Shown: positions 1-13,179, counted from the first letter of the stretch. The stretch is DNA of 64,000 nucleotides from Cruorifilaria tuberocauda (GCA_013365365.1 JABVXU010000205.1:1-64000); one strand, 5' to 3'. Numbers and translations: made by a program. The notes: generated by a model from the sequence alone, not told the origin.

Positions 1-622
1 TGTTATGAAGCAGAAGATGAAATAAATGATATCGGCAAATAACTCACTGTAAAGCTATCATATATTGAACGAAGAACTTCGATGTAATATATCAAATAAT
101 TCATACAACGTTACTTTCATATTAACTGTATTAAAAAGTAAGAAAGTAAGAATTTATGCGAAATGTATGGGATAGAATATAATTAATGAGTGGAAATGAA
201 CGTAGATTAAGTGACAATTAGTGACAATCAAAGGTAACGAACGCAATAAGCAAAATTATCTCTGATAATATTTTTACAACAAGATTATATAGGAATAAGA
301 GAATATCATTATTTCATCATTGCTCTGCAGTAATCCATGATTGATGATAGCAATGATTCTTAACTTTCCCGAGGAAGTATCACATTCAAGAAGGAGGCGT
401 GTGAATAGATTATAATGCCGATGGCGTTTTGCTCTTTCATTTTTTGGAATGTGTTCGGCCGAACAGAATTTAAAAATTTAGCAGTGAAGTCTGATAAATA
501 TGCATGAGACCAAAAGAGAAAGTACATATGAATTAAAATTTGGAATGAGCTATGAACTTTTTATCAAAGTTACATTATTATCACTTACGTAGTAATGATG
601 AGTTTCAGACTTTATCAAATTT
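1..622 (+). repeat. 621-bp duplicated unit, copy 1 (3' of the ASPH gene)
   Basis: Bases 1-622 match 3628-4248 in the same orientation with only one substitution (606 versus about 4232) and one extra A in the run near 471. The match stops sharply at about 622/4248. Copy 1 touches the window edge, so it may extend to the left. No terminal inverted repeats and no recognisable transposase are visible. Confidence 0.95.
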
Positions 623-1762
623 TCACGAAAATTTCACTTGCTTCTTATCAGGTTTGAAGTGGCAAAGCTAATTAACATCTTCGGTGACAGACATGACTTC
701 TTTCCATGTTTGTAGTATTGATTCTTCAATATCATTTTAATGTTATGTAACCGTGCAAATTTCGTATAACTTTGGATTAGATTCATATTAAATGATAACA
801 GATAGATAAAGTTTGATGATGGTATTTCATTGTGATCTGATATGGTGATAAAGTACTTCATTATGGTACTTAGTTCAGTTGAAATGGAAATTCATCGAAA
901 CAAATGAACATATTAGCGAAACATGAAATTTTATATTTAAGCTCGTCTTTTTTCTCTCTACAGCATACATTCATAAAAGATTGAGAGAAAAATACAATAA
1001 GCATATTATTTGAATATTAATACTAATTAATACCGTATCTATTGAGCAAATCAGATCACTCTAAATTAGATTCCACATAGCAAAAAATACGAAAAGTATT
1101 CGAAATGACAAACTAAGTCCGATTTCAAATATATCAAAAATACACATATTCTCGCTAATCACATTATATGATATCACCTCTAAAAAGAAAAAAAGAAGTC
1201 AGAGATGAACAAACTATGTGTATCTGAATTTCAAAACTGTTACAAATGGATGGAGAAAGAGCATCGTCGACTGATAATATCGATAATAATTAAAGTCTAT
1301 TCGATATTCGCTGTCTTATGTAAGCAATAATAATCGAATACACGTATTCATTCCAGAAACATAATAGTTCTAGAATATGCAAGAACTGAATGTTCGTTAT
1401 AATTCGATCGGTTGAGTAGTTCAAATAAATAATGTATCTCTTCTGTTGAAAAATTCAAACTTACTTATAACAGTCTTCTTTTTAATTATAATTAAACATA
1501 ACGTAGCATAGAAGTTATCGTAATACTTACTTCTCTTAAACTGTTTAAATAAAAGTTACGTCAAGCTTAACGTAGTTTAACATTGTTTACTTTTCACAAA
1601 TAACAATAGAATGTTTAGTAACAAAAGATAAAATAAATTTCAAAAATTCGAAACCTATGCTAAATTTATGAAATCGAATGAATTTGTAAATGAAAATATG
1701 TAGCAGTGCAGTATTCTGATTATTGAAGCATAAACAGAATTGAGTTCAGACCACTGAAAGAA
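623..1762. other. Region downstream of ASPH, no gene recognised
   Basis: AT-rich sequence between duplicate copy 1 and the ASPH stop codon at 1763-1765. It probably contains the 3' UTR of the minus-strand gene. Short open frames such as 634-861 show no domain, splice or composition support. Confidence 0.5.
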
Positions 1763-4700
1763 TTAAACACTTCTAAATTCCACTCGTCTCACGGGATCCA
1801 TTTCAGGATGCCACAGATCCACTCGGAGTATTAAACGGTATTTATTTGCAGATGCACCTTCGAACCATAGTTCCTGCTCGAAAGAATCATCGAAAACAAG
1901 AAAACGGCCAGTTTTCCAACCTCGTACTTCATTTCCTACTCGTAACCTCGCTTCTGTAAACAAATATCTTCCACAAAAACATTATTATTTCAGAATAATT
2001 TATCAATTTGTAAAGAAACGAAGAGCGAACTTGAAGCAATTAACATAGCGAGAAGATGTACCAGATGATATTATCAGGCCAAGATGAGCTTGCAGGCGGC
2101 AATTGGAATATCCACAATGTGGCCATATTCTTGAGCCACTTGCTAGAAGTGAAAATTTTATCTGAAAAGGGAGATTTTTCATTTTCACTTGAATAAACTA
2201 AAAAATTCTTTTTCTTTTCTAATCTTATCTCTTTGATCTTTCTTCTCGACGACTATGAATACTGATAAAATGAGAAAAGAAATCAGAAGGTACCGGATAT
2301 TCTCATAGTGAGCTTTAATAATTAAATAAAGATGCAATGGAACAACTATCTTATCATTTTGATCAATTCATTTTACTACATCCAATGAATTCAATGAATC
2401 TTATCCAACACTCACCTCACTTTTTAAGCAATCGGATGAATTCTTAAACATGCGCATAATATCACATGTTTTCGGTGTCTTTAAACAATTTGTTGAATTC
2501 CATGAGTTACTGCTATACAAAGAATACGATGACCATTGTCCATTTATTGTTAGCTCTTTATGTTCTGGCTCGAATAAATATGGCTGATTGTTTAGTATTG
2601 CTGTTGCTTCTTCTCTAATTACTGTCCACTGTCTTTCTATTTTCTGAAAATAAAACATTATTTCCGTGTTTATTTCAAATATTTGTGGATGCCACTAATT
2701 TGCTTAGAATGATTCTCAACAATAATTTACTTACAATAAAAGCAGTAAAAAATCATTTTTTATTTTTTTTTGAAAAAGAAATCTCAAATTACTAATCAAT
2801 TTTTAACTGATAAGCATGTTGGGATAACTAAAAATTGCATAATAAAAAAACTAAGCCTAAATTTAATTTTAGTTGTTCATAAATTTTAAATGTCCATCCG
2901 AGTAAACTTTGCAAAAAAATTACTTTTAGATGTTTTGAACAAAAAGTTTGTTCAATCGACCACCAAGGTCGGGCAGTTAAACCTTCGACATTGTAGAGCG
3001 ATCTTTGATAAGCAGAAGGGAAAATACCAACTTTTGCTCCGATATTGTATACTCGATAAGCCTCAAAATAATGTATTCATAATAAAAGTATTTTCAGAAA
3101 AAAAAATTTCCTTCATTTTTCTTTTTTCTTGATGTTTTTGTGTCAACGCAGAATGAAATAAGAAATTGAAATAAGCCAAATTACCTCTTGCTTCTTACCC
3201 AATCGTGTCAGAGCTTCACCAAAATGATAATAAAATCTGAAAATGATGGAGAAGAATATTACAGAAGTCAACATCTGGGAAATGTTTCTTCATTATTTCA
3301 AATTTGTTAGATTAAAATAGAAAAATGGGAAGATAAATTTTCAAAGCATGAAATGAACCTAATCACTTCATGACAAAGTGTTAAGAATAAACAATTTGAC
3401 AAAATAAAAATTAAATTAAATGAAAAAAAGAGAATACTTTGGATCAGCAATCACTTCACGAACAGCACGTAAACCTTTACGCATGTATATCACGGCGTTC
3501 TCCAAATCTCCGTTCATTTTCAAAATATAACCAAAATATGCTTGAGCGACACCGTTTGTTGGTGAAACTTTTAAAACCTAGAAAAAATATTAAAAGAATT
3601 AAAATTAAATAATTCGTTCAATCACATTGTTATGAAGCAGAAGATGAAATAAATGATATCGGCAAATAACTCACTGTAAAGCTATCATATATTGAACGAA
3701 GAACTTCGATGTAATATATCAAATAATTCATACAACGTTACTTTCATATTAACTGTATTAAAAAGTAAGAAAGTAAGAATTTATGCGAAATGTATGGGAT
3801 AGAATATAATTAATGAGTGGAAATGAACGTAGATTAAGTGACAATTAGTGACAATCAAAGGTAACGAACGCAATAAGCAAAATTATCTCTGATAATATTT
3901 TTACAACAAGATTATATAGGAATAAGAGAATATCATTATTTCATCATTGCTCTGCAGTAATCCATGATTGATGATAGCAATGATTCTTAACTTTCCCGAG
4001 GAAGTATCACATTCAAGAAGGAGGCGTGTGAATAGATTATAATGCCGATGGCGTTTTGCTCTTTCATTTTTTGGAATGTGTTCGGCCGAACAGAATTTAA
4101 AATTTAGCAGTGAAGTCTGATAAATATGCATGAGACCAAAAGAGAAAGTACATATGAATTAAAATTTGGAATGAGCTATGAACTTTTTATCAAAGTTACA
4201 TTATTATCACTTACGTAGTAATGATGAGTTTTAGACTTTATCAAATTTCCTTAAAAAATCCATTTTTATTTGAAAAAAAATTCAAAAATTTTCAAGAACA
4301 TTAAAAGAATTAGAATCAAGTAATTCCTTTAATATTGATTATTGATCGTACTGGATTGAATTCAATATAAATCATATGAGAAAAAAAATTAACTGACATT
4401 TTCAAATACTCTTCGTGCGTCATCTTCACGTCCCATCATTAGAAATGTTAATCCTTGATTATTGTATAGCTGTAAATCATTCGGATATCGTTCTATCAGA
4501 GAACGTTGTGCTTGTAATACACGATGTAATAAACCACGGAATCTGGCTCGATCAATCAAGCGATATGCTGCTTGACTGAATGATATTTAGTTTCATTAAA
4601 GCAATTAAGCTTCATGACAATTCTGAACTTTTTTTTAAAAATAATGATATTTAAAAGCAAAAGGTGAACAAGAAAGCTAATCTATTTAAATGAAAAAGCG

Positions 4701-5920
4701 ATTCTCGGCATCTTTCATCTTTTCATCTTTCATGATTAGATAAATCTCAATAGTTTCGTTTTAAAATAACTTACCTATAAAAAGTAATCTTTTCAATTCT
4801 CATTTCATTTCTTTCTAATTTATGCTTGAAAATTATTGGCAAATACAAAACGATTACAAATAAATTCTAAAACATTTTGAAACCTGAATCTACTCCTATA
4901 ATCAAAATTAAGAACTTTTATAGAAAATATAAAATTTACTTGAAAAGCGCATCTGGCGTATCATCAATATCAAGCACTTCTTGATACTCATTGATTGCTA
5001 TATTTAGGAATGAATAATCAGATTCAATTTCACTTCTGATATCATTTGCTCGGGCAATACCAAAATGCGCTCGAGGACTGTTAGGATTAGCTCGTAAAAT
5101 ACTTTCGAAAATGGTAATTGCAGAATGGTAATCATGCTGGAAATGCTGCGGCATATTAAAGGTGTGAAGTTCACTCTAACGGCTAATTGGGCAGGTATGA
5201 TTCTCTTCCAGGCATAAGCTTTACAGATTTTTCAGCCTAAATTCAATTAGAAGCCCAAAATATGACAGCTAATTAGTACTTTTCCATTTTTATTATCGAC
5301 TGAGGCTACACTATCTTATTTTACACATTACCATTTCTTAAGCTACTTAACTTGTATATATTTGTAGATATCTCATTTAATTAAACGATGAGAGCGACGA
5401 GCAATTTTATATGCTAAAAAGTTGGAATATCGTGTCAAACAAATTTTAACATTGGTTAATATAAGAAATTAATAAGTTTAGCGTCTAGCTTAATATCAGA
5501 AGAAATCATGTTTTCATTATTTAAACTTTATTCTAAAAATACAAGCACATTATTTGAACGGAGTTCATTTGCACATGGTCCTTAATGAAATGTTCAGTTT
5601 AAACTAAATGAATTTATGAAATTTAGTACTTCAATTTCATTGTATGGAACATTTCAAAATGACAAATGAGTTAAGGTTACTTCCAAATTAAGTGAATTCT
5701 CTATTTTCAATTAAGCGTAAAAAAGATGTAAATAAGCGAATAATTTTGCGGTTTAATAGAATTAAAAAATTAAGTCTAAATTTTTTTCTTCTGAAAGTTA
5801 TTAAAGTTAAGAGGAAAGTTGAAATGTGACAGTAATGTTAGTACCATACAGTACTTTAATGAACAGATGATAGTAATAGCTGCAAACTTTTATTGCAGAC
5901 AACAGAATAGATATAAACAT

Positions 5921-5953
<33 letters not shown>

Positions 5954-8834
5954 ATAATAGAAGCGAATGCACAAAAATTATAATTACAAGAGTAAGAAAA
6001 ATAAAATGAAATTAATAATCAAAATTTAATTCAACCATTTTCTTCAAGTATGAAACTTTTTAACGTTTTAAATTTCTAACACCTTAAATTATAAGTAATT
6101 ATTTAAAAAAAAGAAGGAATGTAAAATTGATACAAGGAAGAGTAATCGATTAATATTACTAAACTTCTTACTTTTTCCAAAAGCTTTTGTGAAATCTTTA
6201 AGAATAAAGAATAAAATAAGAATAAAAAAAGTATTTGAAATTTAATATCAATGAACAGATAATTCAATCATGCATATTTTTCAAGAAACGGATAACAAAG
6301 CACGACTTGAAATGCTTAAAATTACTAAACAAAGAACTTTTTGTACATTTATAAATAATTTAAACAAAAGTTTAAGCTTTTAATTATCAAAAAGGTTAAG
6401 CTAAAAATGTTATATGCAACATTTTATCAAAAAAAAATAATGATAGTTATCAATGTTGAATCAATAATGAGCAGTTTAACAATGAAGAGAGCTATTGTAA
6501 TTATGTAATTAAATTCATGCACTTAAATTCGGAAGTTCACAAATACATGCATTCAGTATAGAAAGTAATTAAATTAAAATAAATCCATCTCTTCAAATGA
6601 GCAATTTTTCTACAGGTGAGCTATGAACTTAGAATGTTAAATTTAAATAAAATATTATTTACCTTATGTGAAGCACAGTTAATCATTCAATCATGAATTA
6701 ATTTATATTTACACTTATTCAATGTTTATATTTTTTACTGACCTTTTCAACGAGATAATCAGCACGGTCCAACTGATTTCGATACTTGAGATCATCACGA
6801 TTTGTTATAGCATGACGTTTATATATTGCTCTATCATTCAATCTACAATAATCATTATTGGAAAAATATATTCAAAAAGAACATTATTCGATATCTTTGA
6901 TGATAATCATCATTTGGTGAAGAATTACTTTGTCACAAGTAATTAACTAATTAGCAAATCAGCTAATCTTACGTGATATTGAAATATTAGTTTCGGGAAA
7001 GCATCAAATATTTCATAGTCATAGCAAACAAAGTTCTGTTAAAAAAGTAACTAATAATTAAGCTGCTCTCTAACGATACACAATCATACTTCATTATCAA
7101 AAATTATAAAATTGGAAACTTATAAAGATATAAATCGTTAAATATGAATAAATACTTCGTTTTGCTATTATCTACCTAAAATTCACTTTTTTATCAAAAA
7201 GTATAATTCTATGTATTATTACTAATTTCTAAGCTGAATTTTAGATATGATGATATATATTTGGTAATAATATATCACACCTTTATTTTTAATAAATATT
7301 AAAATTCATTAAATTATTCACTGAATAATTTAATATTAAAATTTCAAACTATAAAAAAAAAGTTTGGAAAATACTTCGATAATTAAGGAATCTAAAAACA
7401 AAGAAAAGATCGAACATGACAAATGAACAAACTTCTCTTTTTTAACAGCAGCTAAATCACGAATGACTACATCATCAATTTCTTCCTCTCCAATTTCTCC
7501 ATTATCTTTTCCAACATTTTTATCTTTTGCTTCATCATCTTCAGTTAGCTTAAAACCAGTCGAGAACTGTTGTTTATTACGATTTGACATGGAAAGCTAA
7601 AAAAATAGTTTTACAGATTAGCATTTGGAAAAGCTACAATTTATTCAATTTTTTGTCTATAATATTTATAATGAATCAGATAAATTATTTTTCTCTAACA
7701 TCCATCAATTACTAACAATAGCATATGCATTCAATTTCAACTTTTTAAATAAAATATTTTTAAACTGAAATAAGATTTCTTTAAAGTAAGAAAAATTAAA
7801 ATAAGATAAGTTTACTTTCAAATTATTTAGTTAAAATGTGAAATGATATTTAAGCAAAGCATACAGGTATCTGTTTTAGAAGTGACATTCGTGGGTGATG
7901 ATCGTACTCAGGTAGACATTTCTTCCATTTGCATTCCTGAAAAAAATCTGAATAAATGATCTTAAAGTTAGGCACGACTTAATTCCATTCTTTTAGATGA
8001 ATTCCCGAGTGAAGTTCAAATCACTATGTGAAATTAAGAAATAAAATTCGTGCTTAAAATGTCCTCATAAAAATGTTATATTTCCAATACTTTTTTCTCA
8101 TTACTAATAGAAACATAAAATGCAATATAAATTACACGTTTCGACTTTTCCGTATTAGAAGATGAAATTTTTTTTCTTGATTTAAATTTCGATTTCTTCT
8201 TTCTTTCAAATTCATCTTCACTCTTTTCCCTTACATTCTCCATTTTACTTTCTTCTATCTGCAATTCAGTCTTATCAACTGAGAAAGTTCATTTCAGCTT
8301 TTTCTTTTCTTTCTTTAAAGCTAAAGCTGACATCTTTCGAGAATTTACTTTATTGACAAACAACTGCACTATCCATAAATCTTCCAGCAAAACTTACTTC
8401 ATGTTCTTCCATTTGAATTTCTTCTTCATCCTTCTTCTTTTCCTCTCTTTCCTCTATCTTTCCTTCCACTTCCTTTTTCTCTTCATCATTATCATTGATA
8501 AGTTTCAAGCGTTTACGATGAGTCTATCAAGATATCGATGTTTAACGGTTGTTTCTTTTAATTTCAATTAGAATAAATGATAATAATTCTTTAATACCTT
8601 AGCTCGTTTTGGCTTTTCCTGCTCTTCATCGTTTCTTCTTATTTTATCTTCCTTCTTTTCCTTCTCCTCTTCCTTCATATGACTGTTCGCTGTTTGTTTA
8701 GATTTCTAAAATATCCTAATTATTAATTACAATTCAATTACTTTGTTAATCTAAACAATAACAATTGCTATTATCAGTATGAAGAAAAATTAATATAATT
8801 AAATAAAGGTAACCTTATCAACATCTTCACCATT

Positions 8835-8911
<77 letters not shown>

Positions 8912-9939
8912 TACTTTCATCATTATCGCTATCAACATTATCATCATCATCATGGCCAACATTTTCAATTGTCTCATCCAATGCTTTGTTGCTTTTTCGT
9001 TCAGCTTTTGCTCGAAGATCAGCTAGACGCACTTCTTCCTCCGAACCTTCTTCATCATCCAAGCCGTCATCATCAGCTGCAAAACGATTATTGCAAATTT
9101 TGAATTCCAATCTTTTATTTAGAATAATTGAATATGAATATAGTTTATCACATGCAACAACAGTAAAATTCTGTACAAATACATCTGACTTCATTTCTGT
9201 TTAATTTAGCTGAAAAAAAGCACCAAATATTAAATCATTTCCAAAAACTAGAAATTAAATTTTGAATATAAAATTTCTTAGCTTGTAATGAAAATGATTA
9301 TAAATATGATATCTAGAAGTATAGAATTACAAAGAATTACTTGAATTCGGCACATCCTGAATTGACTGATGAGCTTTTCGGTTTTCTTCAAATATTTTAG
9401 GTCGTGATATATACTCTCGTGATGGAGTGGTATCTTTTTCAGCTCGTCGATTGTGTATCGCCATCTCATCTGCGTCATCATCAATATCACCATCATAATC
9501 GAAGTTTTCATCACTATCGATTTCTATCAATGAATTTTATAATATAATTTTGTACAGTAATTGCTGAAAAATTTTTTGAAAAGACTTTATTTGGTTTGAA
9601 AATATATTTAAATTATAATTTCTGGAAAGAATGGAAGGAAAAATATTGAACGATAAAAAATGTTTATAATCATTTCTGGTCGAAATATTACTCGTCATGA
9701 TCCATAATACTCAGATAGTAATAATTTATAATCAATTTAATTATTGATAATATAAAATAAATTACCAAATGCCACTTCGGCTAATTCTATGGTGGAAAAT
9801 AATGTATAAAAACTGGAGCAAAGGATAACGAATACCAATAATACAGCCCAAAGCCTTAGACCACCTTTTGTTACGCTATAATCTACCCTGCTAGGCGTGA
9901 CCATCACGGCCATTGGTGAAACACGTCCTGCGCCATTCA
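1763..9939 (-). CDS. Aspartyl/asparaginyl beta-hydroxylase (ASPH-like), 16 exons, about 827 aa
   Basis: Exons in coding order: 9766-9939, 9341-9523, 8814-9076, 8598-8705, 8398-8523, 8136-8270, 7865-7936, 7433-7596, 4940-5173, 4398-4575, 3438-3577, 3185-3236, 2924-3061, 2416-2643, 2062-2161, 1763-1953; all phases close. The first exon encodes a single TM segment (WAVLLVFVILCSSFYTLF), as in the type II ER anchor of ASPH. The next seven exons are highly charged (Asp/Glu/Lys) like the ASPH luminal linker. The exons from 5173 to 2924 carry TPR-like helices (RANPNSPRAHFGIARA, YPNDLQLYNNQGL). The last three form the 2-oxoglutarate/Fe(II) hydroxylase domain (IWPHCGYSNCRLQAHLG, FDDSFEQELW, VDLWHPE). 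The family hydroxylates Asp/Asn in EGF-like domains in the ER. By family alignment the second iron-binding His is Gln and one 2-oxoglutarate-contacting Arg is Gln. The start is unresolved: exon 9766-9939 begins with TG and could complete an A|TG split start codon (then MNGAGR), or the start is the internal ATG of MAVMV. The acceptor near 5173 is the least certain junction. Confidence 0.9.
3628..4248 (+). repeat. 621-bp duplicated unit, copy 2 (inside an ASPH intron)
   Basis: Second copy of the unit at 1-622, lying in the ASPH intron between exons 4398-4575 and 3438-3577. The flanks at about 3588-3622 and 4298-4332 resemble each other (both contain ATTAAAAGAATTA followed by a related AT-rich tract). 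A 76-codon open frame on the minus strand (3901-4131) crosses it but is broken by the one-base indel in copy 1, so it is probably not a gene. Confidence 0.95.
5931..5953. repeat. (TA)n microsatellite in an ASPH intron
   Basis: An alternating TA run within the 2.2-kb ASPH intron (5174-7432). The rest of that intron has no coding-like exon that fits the phase between exons 7433-7596 and 4940-5173. Confidence 0.9.
8835..8909 (+). repeat. (ATC)25 trinucleotide repeat in coding sequence
   Basis: Twenty-five uninterrupted ATC units on the plus strand, read as 25 Asp codons (GAT) in ASPH exon 8814-9076 on the minus strand. It is flanked by further Asp/Asn-rich codons. A pure codon run of this length should be prone to length variation; the acidic tract may bind calcium or simply extend the acidic linker known in ASPH and junctate-type proteins. 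Confidence 0.95.
9766..9939 (-). CDS. ASPH exon encoding the membrane anchor
   Basis: Acceptor TTTTCAG precedes base 9939 and donor TTTG|GTAATT follows base 9766. The reading gives a short basic N-terminal stretch (SRVDYSVTKGG) followed by about 18 hydrophobic residues, fitting a cytoplasm-in, lumen-out type II anchor. The exon ends one base into a Glu codon that is completed by exon 9341-9523. An upstream first exon or split start codon was not identified. Confidence 0.75.
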
Positions 9940-10112
9940 CTGAAAATTTGAAATTCAAAATGATTTATCGTATTTTAATTAAATTATCTCATGCTAATAA
10001 TCCTCAACATTACATTCAAACATCTCTTTGAATTATTTTTGGATAGAACCTTACTATCTAAATTAAGAAATTTAGATATTCAAAGTAGTCACATAGTTGA
10101 ATTCTAGTAACG

Positions 10113-10164
10113 AATTACTAGACTAGAGTACTTCCTATAATTACTAGATTAGAGTACTTCCTAT
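10113..10164. repeat. Two tandem copies of a 26-bp unit
   Basis: The unit AATTACTAGACTAGAGTACT plus six more bases occurs at 10113-10138 and again at 10139-10164, with a single C/T difference. It lies just upstream of the first recognised ASPH exon. Confidence 0.95.
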
Positions 10165-10711
10165 ACATCTCCCTTTGAATTGAAAGATTAATTTAATATT
10201 AACAAAATTAAAGTAATGTTATGATGTATGTTAAATACTAGAACAGACGCATACAATATTTTGCGTTTATATCAGTTATTCGAATGTATTTGATGAATTC
10301 AATTCAGATTTCAACTGAAATGACTGAATCATATCCTTTATACTTTCTGAAGAGAAAAACCAAAACTTCATTGTCACTTAGGTTCAATTACTGGGATCCT
10401 GTTGAAGTCAAATCATAAAAAGTTAAGTAAATTTATTATCTATCCCAATTTCTTATAAATTTTGAAGAAAAAAGAAATTTCTTCCACAAAAAGTGAGGGT
10501 GACAGAGGATATGAAAAATATTTACCCATGATTATAAGAACACCTGTTTCTTATTGAATCGCTCAGCAGGTGACTTCTTCACTGATAATAAAATATTTTT
10601 GTGTTTATGAATTGTTGATGATAAGAGAAGATGAACAAATGAGCTAGAAATATTGTCATATAATCTAATCTCTCAATTTTCCGAACTTCCACTGCACTAC
10701 CACAAACCTGA

Positions 10712-10786
10712 AACTACAATAGAATACTTATTGCTAATTAATTACTAATTATTAATCGTCAATTAGTTTTCATTCATATAAGCTTT
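10712..10786 (+). repeat. 75-bp direct repeat, copy 1
   Basis: Matches 11006-11080 with one mismatch (ATCGTC versus ATGGTC) at an offset of 294 bp. It is AT-rich, has no coding potential, and lies 5' of the ASPH gene. Confidence 0.95.
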
Positions 10787-11005
10787 CAATTTTGCAAGGA
10801 ATTAAACTGATAATGAAATAATTCAAGTCAATTTTAACAGTTTTCACCATAAATCATCATATGTATATTATAAAATATTCTCAAATTAAGCTAATTACAA
10901 AAATCAATTTTGAACTATTTTCTTTTTTGAGCTTTTTGAATAAAAGAAAAGGAAATAGCCTTTCAAAAAAAATTAAAATTTAGAATTCGAAACAAATAAT
11001 TAACT

Positions 11006-11080
11006 AACTACAATAGAATACTTATTGCTAATTAATTACTAATTATTAATGGTCAATTAGTTTTCATTCATATAAGCTTT
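11006..11080 (+). repeat. 75-bp direct repeat, copy 2
   Basis: Second copy of the unit at 10712-10786. The 219 bp between the two copies do not recur within the window as far as I could see. Confidence 0.95.
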
Positions 11081-11341
11081 TATTACCTAGCTGAATGAGT
11101 CATCGCTAGAACTTAAAAAGGTCAAAACTTGCTTTTTCTAGTAATGATGACGAAGGAGTAAATTCACGTGAATTACGTGAGGATAACGTTTAATCCTATT
11201 TATGCTACAATTTCGTTTTTTCTTGAAACATTTAAAAAATAAAATTGGAGAGAGAGTAAAAAGATACGTGAATTTTAAAATAGTTCGTGAAGAAGTTGTT
11301 GAAAGGATTCATTCATTCAGTTAGTGAATCTCAAACACTCA

Positions 11342-11402
11342 CAACACACACACACACACACACACACATACATACATACATACATACATACACACACACA
11401 CA
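11342..11402. repeat. Compound (CA)n / (CATA)n / (CA)n microsatellite
   Basis: A run of CA dinucleotides, then CATA tetramers, then CA again. The open frames that cross it on both strands (His-Thr and Val-Cys runs) are artefacts of the repeat. Confidence 0.95.
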
Positions 11403-13179
11403 TGAACAGACAGACAGACTAGCATGTTGTCTTCTCGTGTGCAGTCTTGCTCCCGAAAACCGAGGAAAAACAGCCTCTCTCCCTCTCCCGGAATAAGTGT
11501 TTATTTTAAAACTAATTAGTGTAATCTCAATCACTGAGAGAATTCCTGGAATGTTCAGGCTTATATGCTTTTCACTGTTTCCACTATTGTAAGAAGCCTA
11601 GTGAAAGTATAAAAATACAAAATAATTCAATACAATTAAAGTAATTTTTCTACATTCTGTTGGAATGATTTGCTGGTACTATTAGACTCTTCGATTAGAC
11701 TTGGCCTCATCCTAAATGTTCTAGCAATCATTCCACTAATATCTTTGGCCATTTTTTATCTCTATATATTGTTTCATTCAGTCTAATCAATGTTTGATCA
11801 TTATTTAACGTTGCTAGTTTATTCTTTGTAATAAAGAAATTAAAACTAGAAATAATCTGATGATGATCATGTAACTCCCTCATCATTGTTATTGCAACTT
11901 AAGTGATGATTGAATTACTGTATTTAAGGTTATCTTAACTTCAATTCAATTTCCATCCTTTTGAAACTTATTCAGAGAAAGAAAAAAGACCGAAGTAATT
12001 TTAAAAAGTAAATTAAAGTACCTGAAATTAGAAGGAAGTGACTTACTGTTTATCGTTCTGTGACGCTTAAATTGAAGCCTAAGGTAAGCCTGCGTACTGC
12101 TATTCATTAGTTTCGCATTAGATATAATAAGAGTGAAATTTTCGATCGGAATATTACTACAAGAATAGATTGAAAATAAATTGAAATCTCCAAAGTGATG
12201 AATAAATACTGCATCTTTCTTTCTTCTGGAATAAATCAGTCTTATCGATCATTAATAGGTTTCCAGAAATGTTACCTTATCAATAAAGCGTCTTAGCAGT
12301 GAAATATTGATGTTTCGTTCATTTCGGACATTTCCTTCTATCATCGAAATAAAATTTAAGTTATCATATCTTTGATACATCTGATATCGTAAATTATTTT
12401 CGAAAATGCGGAATACAGCAATGATTGTTATGTGAAATGTTTAATAAAATGTATATGATATTAATTTCAAAGCTTGAAAAATGTAAATTTATCCTGTTAA
12501 TTTGCAATAATTAAGATAATAATTTATCATTTCCTCAACAATACTTTAACAGAAACAACAAGTAATATTACCTCTCACTAAAATGAAAGGAATTATAACG
12601 AGAAACAGTTCCCAATAAAACAGTAATAATGGAAATTATGATAACATGGCTGCCTCGAAATTCAGATTTAATGTATATTACAAACATACTTTTACGAAAA
12701 TAATCTCGTTTTACTTACAATTTATTATCAGTCAAATAAGTACTAATAGTTCCTGAGAGAGTAATCGGATTTTTGGGTAATTCTTGTATTAATGAAATGC
12801 GACTCTTTCAAACCATTAATTGAGTTTTTCATCTTTTAATTTTAAACTTAAACTTGTAATAAAATCTGAAAACTTTCCATGCATATTCAATTTGCTATCA
12901 GGAGATTTCATTCACAAGTAGATATTTCATCAAATGTAGTATTCAATTGTGCTTTGAAAATTGTATTAAAATCAATAAGACTATTGAAAGCATCAATACA
13001 ATGAAATAAACACTAATCAAGATGCTATTTGGATATCAGATTTACCATGTCAAGAACGCCTTCTTCCGATGTCATTGAAATATTGAAAAAAAGGGAAAAC
13101 CTGATGATGAGTGACAGTTAGAGCTAACAATCATACAAGAACATACTCTCTGAAGTTAAAGTAAAGTAAACTATTTAAC

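Noticed and set aside
3901..4131. 76-codon minus-strand open frame inside the 621-bp unit as a transposon gene
   Set aside because: The frame is broken in the other copy and has no recognisable domain.
8774..8977. Poly-Met open frame overlapping the ATC repeat
   Set aside because: It is the shadow frame of the poly-Asp exon; only the Asp frame has matching splice phases.
11287..11534. Open frames on both strands over the CA/CATA repeat
   Set aside because: Translation is dominated by simple-repeat residues (His-Thr, Val-Cys), as expected from a microsatellite.
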